From assembly GCA_033064195.1 (NCBI GenBank), contig JARBJD010000252.1:47046-111045 (forward strand): DNA of 64,000 nucleotides, written 5' to 3'. Positions 10,701-19,700 of the stretch are shown piece after piece. Every line of letters starts with the position of its first letter. Position 1 is the stretch's first letter. This DNA comes from Blattamonas nauphoetae (Eukaryota; Preaxostyla; Oxymonadida). The notes under the pieces were generated by a model, which saw only the letters and a program-made list of their open reading frames with translations, made no database searches and was not told where the DNA came from. A program made the translations under genes and the position numbers.

Positions 10701-11270
10701 GCCGACGGGGGGTGTGTGGTCATCGTGGCGGGCGAGAACGTTGTGACGCCGATGTTTGTCCCATCCCTCACCACCTGGACTGTCCGGATCGACGGAAAGA
10801 AGCTGAACATGCAGCTCGAAGGGACGAACCTCTACCCGTGCGGGATCCAGCTGGAGATTGCCGACCTCAGCTCGAAAAACACCCAACACTGGACCCCTCT
10901 CAGCGATGCCACCTTCACCTTCATCTTCCACTCCAGCACGTCCCTCTGCGTCGAAGGATCCACAGCCGACCTCCCGTTCTCTCCCTCCTCGCTCTGGAAG
11001 GGGTCGGTGGTGTTCGGGGCCGATCAGCAGGCGAGATCGACTGCCATTGCCATCGACATCACTGGGTTCGTCTCCAAGTCCCTCCTCGCCGTTTTGATCG
11101 CTGTTCCCACCACAATCGTCATCCTGATCATCCCCATTGTCATTTTGGTCTGTGTGAAACTCCGAAAGAGGTTCAGGGATTCCGAGTGGATCTCCATTCT
11201 GGATGATGCTGAGGGTATTAACACTGCTGACTCCGAGCCAGACCAAGACGACCACATTGGAATTCTCTAG
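7722..11270 (+). CDS. Large type I membrane beta-helix surface protein
   Basis: Single exon, 1182 aa. The N-terminus (MISLIFVLVFVQCRSY) is a signal peptide. A single TM lies near residues 1118-1145 (LLAVLIAVPTTIVILIIPIV), followed by a basic stop-transfer run and a ~30-aa acidic cytosolic tail. The long ectodomain is made of short repeated beta-strand turns (SNCTLNI, NATFLNANLG and similar), typical of right-handed parallel beta-helix (pectin-lyase-like/Pmp-like) folds. Three segments start with the same Cys motif: CGTSQIPCKT near residue 41, CGLKKLPCNTFAFG near 378 and CGLKRLPCDTLAYG near 707, the last two after an EGDxxV strand. Large families of such proteins are known in oxymonads and are thought to be surface or adhesion proteins. 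No catalytic site is recognised. GC content is higher than in neighbouring introns and spacers. Confidence 0.85.
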   Translation: MISLIFVLVFVQCRSYVLMNLSEYTLTIQPDNTTAQDSEQCGTSQIPCKTVEYTCSVRAIDPDIRLWKIRLVKETVCSESKVTLVDKDITVSGDSIECSLYGLANIAPMETVFHVQNSLSLDTLTLTRNRLCGVLTIKNGGDATISNCLLLSDITSPAQWKNGFGSMFVNEDGDLSISNCTLNIITPKQTFCLLSLKGGKTNFGTVEAGTDKLTLLGSQSLINQTGGSLSIKDQKFLNIQRISGAAAILESSSSWEAVILRNVSFNSCSSPIGACSVFISRSTEFTEGSVVFHSVHVHESSTDKLIHIILSGHSLSATVTAESFHNTIPAYVDLTKDHILAFRGRNEAQTTSFPLALFLFPYSEGDVYVSDDCDDHEFCGLKKLPCNTFAFGMRQLHGDQASLVMECDEIVKHSLVAKEGVFSIRNGFEDDIASLVFYKDTKISVPAKATLTIRVIRLKTTINTDNALLHVTGGTLALEETIIELYKLTTEAAVVVDAGAATLRSVELVTTSTTMSCCVLMVNGGTGHFISSKIEGSPESINSANRSFFEHFGGNMRIESSFFRKLQRNEGFGGVVMSVVESGSLSIVDCQFTECMARSGGQVLYIERLHSPFDVGNLMVANCYVPDALNDLTDTFILVGEDFGVPVAGGSFASTLPEYDDIRPADVFRFTGRVSPASTPISLLYFDNAYAEGDLFVKTGYFDHPSCGLKRLPCDTLAYGLERVKGNGKHTVHVEGMLELNTTVYVRQNLHIDTSNTTTITINISQKGSFVVEESASPETTVQIHDLNMVFHASTTDTAIFESRQGHLVFFYVSFHEMVPMDTPIVRVTRGTLTLTEILQLSVGTSTAPTIHTLAGCTAVYITQLLADNVQPGWILIEGAGTRVTIGEILPDWLTRHEFEEQDLCHITTPFVRISNSSVTVTNATFLNANLGAFELVNCTSKFGFLKIHGSSTGSPTFPDMARNVHCTGGSMSVATLVLNSKQPPPMDSLWIEADGGCVVIVAGENVVTPMFVPSLTTWTVRIDGKKLNMQLEGTNLYPCGIQLEIADLSSKNTQHWTPLSDATFTFIFHSSTSLCVEGSTADLPFSPSSLWKGSVVFGADQQARSTAIAIDITGFVSKSLLAVLIAVPTTIVILIIPIVILVCVKLRKRFRDSEWISILDDAEGINTADSEPDQDDHIGIL

Positions 11271-11476
11271 ACCATCCTCTCCCCTTCCCTTTGTTTCTCA
11301 AGTTTCTCCATTCGTCTTTCATGTCTTTTTTACAATTTTATTATTTTTGAGAACATTTTTTTTCATTTCAAGTCTCAAAAGAGTTAAATCCATTTCAAGA
11401 ATTTTCTTGGAGGCAGATCATCGAACTCAGCTATTTATTTGGTTTTTTCTTCCCAAGTCGCCCCCTCATAATATTG

Positions 11477-14048
11477 ATGTCAAATCAACAGAAACAAACT
11501 GCACCAAGTCTGCTTTTTCATTCTGAAGCATACTGATTCTTCTCTTTCAACAGAAATCCAAGAATGTTTCGTCTTTCTCGTCATATCATGCCTTTTATTC
11601 TTGTCTTATCCTTTTTCTGACGAATGAATCCCCAATCTTATATTTTCACTCGTTTCTGCCCTCAACAGTCGGCCTCTTTCTTGGCGATATCCCACAGCAA
11701 CTCCCTGAGGAGGAAATGATCGCTACCTTTTCCGAATATGGTGAAATATCTCGAGTGGACTTTCGATATGACAAGAAAAAGAAGAAACGTCTTGCGTACG
11801 GCTTTGTCTACTTCAAAGATGATGAAGCGCCGCAAGAAATCTTAGCTCATGGAGATAAATTTGTTTGCCTGATCTTTTTCGAGTTAAACTGACATTTTTG
11901 ATGTGATAGCCAATCGGAGAATATATTTTACGTGTTGGACTCGCCGAACGAAACACCACTCTCATGATGAAGAATATTCCCCCACAGATAAAAGAACATG
12001 TGCTCATTTCATGGTTACGGTATACATGCATTGTATTTGTTCTCATTATCTTCCTTAGAGCATTCGGACAGGTTTCAGAATTCGACTATGATACTGAAGA
12101 GAGTAAGTGCTATGTGTCCTTCTCCACTCGCTCAGAAGCTGAAAAAACCAAACGAAATCTCGAAAACAGAGTGATTTTTCCATCCGACCTCCGTGTTTCC
12201 GTTCTCCCTGAACGACAAACCCCTCAACCAGACAACGATTCGGAAGAACTGCATGCAGACGCCCTCGGCAAGCTTCTCGTCGAATGGTGTGACAGCAAGA
12301 CCATTGCCAACACAGTCTACGTTGTGCGGTCGTCGGCTGAGATCCTCCCAGCCAACCAGTCGCCGTACACTTTCACCGTGTCCGAGTCCCAACTGCAGAT
12401 GTATTTCGAGCGGTTCGGCGTTGTGGAGCGAGTGTCGATCCCCGCCCTGAAGGAGAAGTCGCAATTTGTGGCGAAGATTCTCTACGGGAAGAACAGCAAG
12501 GGTGTCAAGGCCACTCGCGAAGCTGTCGCTCACTCGGACTCGTTCGGCACGCTCTTCGGCAGGCAGCTCTCCCTCACTGCTACTCTGCCCAACTCCCTCC
12601 ACCCCACTCAACTCCAACCCCCTCAGCCCGCCCAGCCAGCAGTCACACGTGTGAAGGAAGCCAAACCAAAATGCGACCCAGACACAAAAAACCAGCCGCT
12701 CCTCTCTCAACCCACGCCCTTCCCATCCTCGCCCTCTCCTCGCCTCGCTCCGTCGCCTGCTTTCTTCTCACAACACCCCGCGCCTTCCCAGCCATCGTAT
12801 CAGCCGCCTCAGGAGACGGAACCGTCCTCGCCTCTCTTCGCCATCCCGTCCCTCAACCCGTACGCACCCTCCTTCACCCCGTCCTCCACACACACCGTCC
12901 TGCACCACCACTACGCCACCCCCTCCGACCTCTTCCCGTCGCTCCACACTCCACTCGAGCCGCAGCTCCCCTCCAACTCTCGTCAGCGCATGCCAGCAAT
13001 GGTGACTGTTCCCGACAGCTTGTCTTCCCACCACTCTTACGCCTCAGCATCCCAAACAGAACCCCTCTCTCCGTCAGTCATCACCGCCCACGACTCATTC
13101 GACTCCTCCTTCATCAACTTCAACTCCACCACTCGCAGATCCATGTCGCCCACACTCTCCTTCCAGACAGCCACCTTCTCCCACCCCTCTCTCATCGACT
13201 TCACTTCCGTCGGCTTCCCCTCTCTCGCCGATTCGGAAGACCAGGACTCCATCCCTCGCCCAGCCATCCCCGACTCCTTCTCCGAATCGTTCGACTACCC
13301 CGTCTCCTTCGCCGAACACTTGTCTGTCCCGTCCAGCCTCTTCGACCACCCCGCCGTCGTCTCTCAGCGCGGCTGCACGTCCTCCTTTGCGAGCTCGCTG
13401 TACGGCTACTCCACATTCACCTCGCCCTCCCTCAACGAGCGCACTGCCCCTGCTGTCATGGTCCGGCTCCTCGACGAGCCGCCGTCGGTGGTACTCGAGC
13501 CGGACGGGTGGGTGATGGAGACAGCGAACGGCGAAGAGGCCGACTGGGCCGAGTGTCGATTCTGCGGCAGTTTCGTGGCGTTGGGCGAGCTGGACACACA
13601 CGAGATGTATTGTGAGCAGGACACCCTCAACTTGGTTCTGCAGGAGTCGCTGCAGGCCCGGAGAGAGGACCGAAAGGTGGAGAAGGCCATCGAAGAGGAA
13701 GTGGAGGAGGAGGAAGAGCCGGACGAGGAGAACTGGGAAGAGCATTCGGACTCGCTCGAAGGTGTTCTCCCGTCACGCCTCTCTTCGCACATCCGGCGGA
13801 AAGAGAAGTACACCCCGATCGGTGACCACCAAAAGAAGGCCGACATCCGCTTCCAGAACAGGACACAGCAGTACCTGCGGAAGGCCCTCGACCGCCCCCA
13901 AAGCAAGCAGCCGGTCAAAAAGAGGGAGATCGACAGGCCCTCCCACCACACCGAGAAACGCAAGTACGAAAAGAAGATTGTTGAGATGCGACATGCCTTG
14001 CCCAAAATTGATGAATCAAAACAACTCATCGAGGAGGAAACGGAATGA
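11477..14048 (+). CDS. Multi-RRM RNA-binding protein with C-terminal CCHC zinc finger
   Basis: Five exons: 11477-11507, 11554-11565, 11669-11862, 11910-12019, 12059-14048; 2337 nt, 778 aa. Introns are 46, 103, 47 and 39 nt. RRM1 runs GLFLGDIPQ...RLAYGFVYFKD (RNP2 and RNP1 clear). RRM2 is TLMMKNIPPQIKE...SKCYVSFSTRSEAE, restored only when the 39-nt intron (12020-12058) is removed. A third divergent RRM follows (VYVVRSS...FERFGVVERVSI...FVAKILY). A long Pro/Ser-rich disordered region leads to a finger near residue 615 (CRFCGSFVALGELDTHEMYC, C-x2-C-x11-H-x3-C) and a Glu-rich, basic C-terminus. The two 5' exons (31 and 12 nt) are inferred from splice signals and frame and are the weakest part. 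Likely role is mRNA processing or export. Confidence 0.72.
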
Positions 14049-14241
14049 TGGATGGTCTTGCTTTGTTCTTGTGCTGTTGTCTCTCTTCTTTGTTGAATGT
14101 TTCATTAATTCGTTTCACAGATGATCGAAATGAGCCATCTTTCTGCTTTGTGTGTTCCGCTTCACCAAGATAGTCAGTTTTGAATGATCCTCCCTACATT
14201 TCTTCTTTTCTTGATATCCACCACCTGTTATAGTGGGTATC

Positions 14242-15304
14242 ATGGGCCTCGAAACATCAAGGCGAACACAGCCACAATCTCAGCCCAAGAAGACACCACC
14301 AAAACCTCCACCAAGTCACCCACCTGAGGATCACTTCAACACATCACGTACAGAAGAACAAGTGAAGAAAATCTTCAAAAATCCTGATAAGGATAGTTCT
14401 CAGATCGATTTTGCACGGTCTGCTATTCTTGTTTTAATCGTCACTCTCTCACACAGATTTGCGAGTCACATCACTTTCTACGATGAATCAATGAATAAAC
14501 TGCCTGAAGTTGAACTCATTGAATCTCCACACAAATGTATTCAATTCTTAACTCTTTATTCCAGCTCTATATTCGCTTTTCAGGGATCATCTATTCTCTA
14601 GACATGCTTTTCACTTATCTCGAGCCTGCCCGTCGTGAAGAAGTATTGAATAAAATAAAATCTAACTTTTTGGATGGGGCAGCGATGGGTGAGGTTCAGT
14701 TTTTCTTTTTCGTTTATTCAAAGGGCAGAAAGTTAAATTTGAAGAAATGATTGAAACGGTCATTCTTCAGGGATCTCCTGTCCACCTCCTCATGAAAAGT
14801 TCATTCTTCTCTCATTATCATTCATGATAGCGATGACTCAGGTTCATATGTTTCAGGTGGTGGATTCGATGCTCAGCTGTCTTCATCCACCTTACATGAT
14901 CAAGGACGCTGGAATCTGGGAAATTGATGTTGTTCTCCCAACAAAAACCGGCTCTCTATCTGTTCCGGGAGTTACCGGCATTAAAGTTATCCATCGAAAG
15001 AACCAAAGCTCTCTCCCAACTGTATACCTCTTTCTCCTTCATCTGGATATAGTTCTGCAAATGGAACATGGTGTACACTTCCACTTTTACTGTCTTAGGC
15101 TCTGAAGGTGTTGGTACTGATCCTTCTATCTGCGCTCCGCTCTACCAGCACACGTCAGATTTTGCAACCACTCTTTCCCTAGAAGCCGTTGAAGTTCGTT
15201 TCGACAATTTTGTATTTGATCAAACAGCCACCGAAGGACGAAAAAAGGACTTCCTTACGCGATTGAATGCTACCCCTGACGAAATCTCTTCGATCTTGAA
15301 TTGA
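14242..15304 (+). CDS. Unrecognised protein with Pro-rich N-terminus, possible N-myristoylation
   Basis: Five exons: 14242-14417, 14457-14536, 14584-14688, 14771-15021, 15053-15304; 864 nt, 287 aa. Introns are 39, 47, 82 and 31 nt. The N-terminus MGLETSRR begins with Met-Gly and could be myristoylated. A Pro/Lys-rich stretch (QPKKTPPKPPPSHPP) follows. Then come FASHITFYDESMNKLPEVEL, a helical block DMLFTYLEPARREEVLNKI, a strand-rich block (WEIDVVLPTKTG, CKWNMVYTSTFTVLGSEG) and an end in TRLNATPDEISSILN. I do not recognise the family. The 31-nt intron is supported because its removal restores an alternating beta-strand. An alternative splice around 14805-14870 is possible. Confidence 0.6.
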
Positions 15305-15673
15305 TTCTCTCAGCTGTTTTGTCGTCTGCCTCATCCGCTTCCTCCTTCTAATTCTCAATTGTGATGTTTTATTTTACCAGATGTCTTTGTAATATTGTTT
15401 TGGTTCGTTTCTTCGTTTCAATGTCCCTGAACAGTGAATCGTTCCTCACAACGCCGATTTGGCCGAACTCACATGTTGAAAGCATCTGCTCGTGTTCACG
15501 ATATGTGGATATTCTGTATCATGGATAACATCTGATGGAAGGGACGGTTTCTGCATGGACGGAAAATTCGTCAAAAAATGACCGTTCCAGAAAAAGGAGG
15601 TCAAAAGATGAAATGATGTGTGTAACGCACATTCTGAGAGGGGTAATAAATAAATTGTTCGCACTCAAGCAAT
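15305..15673. other. Tail-to-tail spacer, no gene seen
   Basis: Lies between the 14242-15304 gene and the Ras stop codon. It contains both 3' UTRs; no RNA gene, repeat or convincing ORF. Confidence 0.5.
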
Positions 15674-16637
15674 TTAGAGAATTTCGCACTTTGTCTTTGG
15701 CTTTGGTGGTTTCTTCTCTTTTCGGATTTCGCGAACGAGGTCATGGAATGCTTCTTCGACATTTTGGCGCGTTTTCGCAGAGGTCTCCTTGAATACGCAT
15801 CCCCACTTGCCGGTCTAAGATGATAACGAGGAAGTATGGCAGGAAATAGTGTGTTGGGAGATTGGACAAAAGATGAGAGATAAGAAGTAGACCATGTCGT
15901 TTCCTTGTTGTTTGGTGACAACATGATAGTTTGGAGCCAAATCGTCCTTGTTGGCGCACACAACGATGGGAACCTTCGGCTTTTCCTTGATTGTCAGAAT
16001 TTTCTCCTTCAATTTCTGGACTTCATCAAAGGATTGTTTTGAATCAACAGCATAGACAAGAAGAAATCCATCGCCTGAGCTCATGTACTGCACAATTGAA
16101 AGTGGTTGAATGAGAGAATGAGAATGGGGAAGAAATGACTCATCGAACAAAAAATTGAAATAATCAAAAGGAAAACAAAAGTAATTAAAATATAACAAAC
16201 TTGATCTTGAATTGAGCTGAAATCTTCCTGTCCGGCGGTATCGAGGATATCGAGGTAGCATGTTTCTCCATCAATTGTTGTTTGCATGCGGTACTGGTCC
16301 TCTAAAGAAAAATGAAAGAAATATAGGAAAGGCGTTGAAGGTAAAAATATAAGGAACATATAGAGATCCAAACCGATTGTTGGGTCGTATTCAGCGACGA
16401 ACTTTTTCTGTTCGATGATAAGAACGTTGTTGTCGATAGATAAGGTGATTAAATTGAGGGGTTGTTAATGAGAGGAAAAGAAGCATGCCATGATGAATTG
16501 AATGCAAAGAGCGGATTTACCAACACCTCCTCCTCCAAGTACGACCTGGCAGATTTACAGATAAACAGACGTTTGATAAGGTGAATAGGGGAATAGGAAT
16601 ATAGAAGAGTTATGTGGTATACGATTTTATATTCCAT
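15674..16637 (-). CDS. RAS: Ras-family small GTPase
   Basis: Six exons: 16637-16623, 16545-16489, 16407-16374, 16301-16201, 16087-15893, 15814-15674; 543 nt, 180 aa. Introns are 77, 81, 72, 113 and 78 nt. All G motifs are present: P-loop GGGGVGKS, effector loop EYDPTIEDQY (canonical Ras), DTAGQED with the catalytic Gln, NKDD and ETSAK. The C-terminus is basic and ends KTKCEIL, a CaaX box whose terminal Leu predicts geranylgeranylation. Position 11 of the Ras P-loop is Gly instead of Ala. The intron after exon 2 begins with GC, not GT (16488-16408). No GT donor in that stretch gives the Ras alignment, while the GC donor gives [19 protein letters not shown], residue for residue like Ras. It acts as a membrane-anchored GTP/GDP switch. 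Confidence 0.96.
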
Positions 16638-16796
16638 TAAAGCAGTATATCAGTCGAACCAGGTTTGGTAACGGATCAAGGACCATAACTCCAAAAAAAT
16701 GATTTGAAGAAAAAAAGTTCATCATATCAATACATCAAAGATATCGAAAATATTTGTACACATAAGCAAAAGAAGATTCGACAACAGCAAGAAATA

Positions 16797-19700
16797 TCAT
16801 AAAAACACGACTAAAACGGATATATTGTCTTGAGATTCGAGTGAGGTTGCAGCATTCCGAATACGAACTGCAGCAATTTCGGCGAGGTCACCCTTCGTGA
16901 TCGCGAGACAGGATGTGGCGCAGGGTGTTAATGATGCCTCCGTGTTCCAGCGACGTCTGCGCCCGAAGTGGGAGTTGAACGCGAACGACGCTCCTGTTGC
17001 GTCCATCCACGGACAGACCAACTCTGCGAGGCCCTGCGCATCGAGGACATCAAACACCCCATCGCATCCAACCACCAACGCCACGTCCTCCCTTTCCCAC
17101 CGCTGGGACGACGAAGAGTGGACCGAATAGTCGGACGAAGTGCCCGACGAGCGTCCTTTGCGGCGGAGGATGTGAGGGCGGTCAATCGAGCACTGCATGT
17201 CCACCACACTCTCCATCGTCCACTCGCCCATCGAATCGTGCCCCTTCGACAGACCCTGGCTGAGGTGATCCTGCAGCTTCTCTTCTGCCGTCTTCGTCGT
17301 GGCGAGGGTCGACCACGGCGGGTGAGTCAGGTTTCGGTGGAGGCGTTGCATGCGTGGCTTGTCGAAGGGCGGAGCCACAAATGGCTGCGATGGGGTGAGA
17401 TTGGCGTCGAGGAGGGGGACGAGTGAGGGAGGGACGGACGGAGACGGGGTGAGGAGTTTGAACGACGAGGAGGAGAACAAGGACGATGTGGGGAGAGTGG
17501 GATGATTCCGTTGCGCAGACGAAGAGCGATGTGAGAGTGATGTTTGCTGTGGTCTTCCGAGTGAGATCGACGACGGCGTTGAACTGCTGCTGTCCCGCCC
17601 TCCAAACCAGTCGTCCCACTTCCATCTCCTGATCCGCTCACAGAAGATGTCAGGATCGCTGCGGGCCATTCGTTTCGACTCGAGATCGCCGAACACACGC
17701 GACGGCATGAGGATGCCGTTGACCCTCCCCTCGCCGCTCACACTCCCTCCTGCCGTGTGGATGAAGAGGCGTTCGGTGAGGCTCGCTGGAGCATGGTCGT
17801 TCGACAGATTGTGAGCAGCCAGAAAAGTGTGTGGAGGAAGTGGGAAGATGGGAGGGACAAGAGAAAGCGAGGGACTGGGAGAGCTGTGTGGGATGGAGGA
17901 CTGAGAAAGGGATGAGATGGATGCAGAGATGTTGTTCTGAGTGTTGGGGGTGAGTCCGATTCGGCGTACTGCGAGTGTCGGCGGCGGTTCAGCTGACGAT
18001 CGGTTCGGCTTGACTTTGGTGTAGCCGAGCTGGTCCACAAATTGGGAGGCAGCGTGAACTGGAGAATGCGATGCTCCGTTCTCACGGAAGAGAGAGACAA
18101 GCACTGCTCTGCTGTCTCCAATGTTTGCGCAGTGGATGTGGTCTTTCGTGACGCAGCAGACATTCCCAACAGCACCGGCGTTGATTTGGTTGTCGGCGAT
18201 GTATTTTGCAAGTTCTTCCATCGTCGCTTTCAGAATGCGAGACAGGAGCGACTGCGTTCGAGTGAGGGCTGGTCGGCGTTTCGAAGGCGCAGGTTTTGTG
18301 GCTGAGTGTGGGTGAGTGGAAATGGGTGATGTGGCGTGGGTTGGGTTTGGTGTGATCGGGCTTTTGAACGAATTCGAGATAAGATTGATGGTTGGGAAGA
18401 AGGTCTTTCGTTTTGGCGAGTTTTTGGATTTGGTATCAATGTGTGTGTGTGACAGAGTGAGACTGGAGTTCGGCCGGGAGAGAACGAATGGCGAAGAGAC
18501 GCTTAAGGAATCCGAGCTGAGACTGTGCGAAGTGGCCGATTCGGAGAGTGTTGAGTCGTCGAGCCTGTCCTGGTGCCTCTTTGCGTCGTCGCTGATAGGA
18601 CTGCCAGTGACGATGATTGTTGTGTTGTCAGCTTTCGTCTTTTCATCGGAAATGAACTGCTGTGCGATCATGACAAACACGTTTGAGAATCTCGCAAAGA
18701 CACAGTTCGAGACGTCAGCTGATTTATGCCCATCAATGACGCCGAAGACGCCTCCGCTGGACATGTCTGGAACGAAGTAGGGGCAGGTGATGTCTGCCAC
18801 GTCCACCTCGACTGCTTCCGGGTCAAGTTGTTCGACTTGCTCCCCGCGGCTTGTCTGGAGTGCTCGCCACATCATTTCCATCCGAAGGTCGAGTCGCGAC
18901 CGTCCGTCAGAACGCATCCGCTCTTCGCTGGGAAGGAGGATGAGGAGTTTGAGGAGGTCGACTTCGTAATTGTTGACAATGGCTTCGAGATCCCAGCTTC
19001 CGCAGGGAATCAGAATGACGTTGTCCTCCATCGTCATCCGCATCCCGCACGTTTCGCTGATGGAGCAGCAGAACGGGGCAGCAGTGAAGGCGTCTGAGAA
19101 GAGTGGTGTGGACGACGGGGACTGCGATTTGGGGCTGAGTGCGGAGGTGGAGAGTGAGAGGGGATGCATCGGGAGAGGCGAGCGACCCTGACCAGCGATG
19201 CGGGACGTGTTGATCGGCTTGATTGCGCAGAGTGCGTTGCCGGGGAGGATGTGGATATCAGACTCGACGATGGTCTCCTCGCTGTCGACGTTGACAACCT
19301 CGTCTGCACTCTTCAGCGTGAACACCTGCGGGCGTTCGCAGTCTGCGTCTCCGATCATGTTCTCCAGCCCGTCTTCACATGGAAGGTATCCGAACGAATG
19401 GTGCTGCTTGACAATGGCGCGAGCAGCCAATCGGCGAGACTGCGCCAAAATCCGTTTTTGTTGGAAGCGCTTTGCTTTCTGGACGGTCGACCTCTTTTGG
19501 GGCGAGTCGGAGGGGTGCTGAATGTTCTTCGACCCTTTCGGCGTGCCCTCGTCAGACACCTCCTTCTTCTCCGTCTTCTTCGGCGATTTCCGATGCGCCC
19601 TTCTTTCCTTCGTTGGCTTCATTTTCGACAGCTGGCCAAATTGTTGGCATGATGCAACTCGATGCAGCGGTTCGGTGCGTTTCCGTTTGACACGAATCCA

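Noticed and set aside
9255-11255. 666-codon minus-strand ORF opposite the beta-helix gene
   Set aside because: Antisense shadow in GC-rich coding sequence; acidic low-complexity product with no domain.
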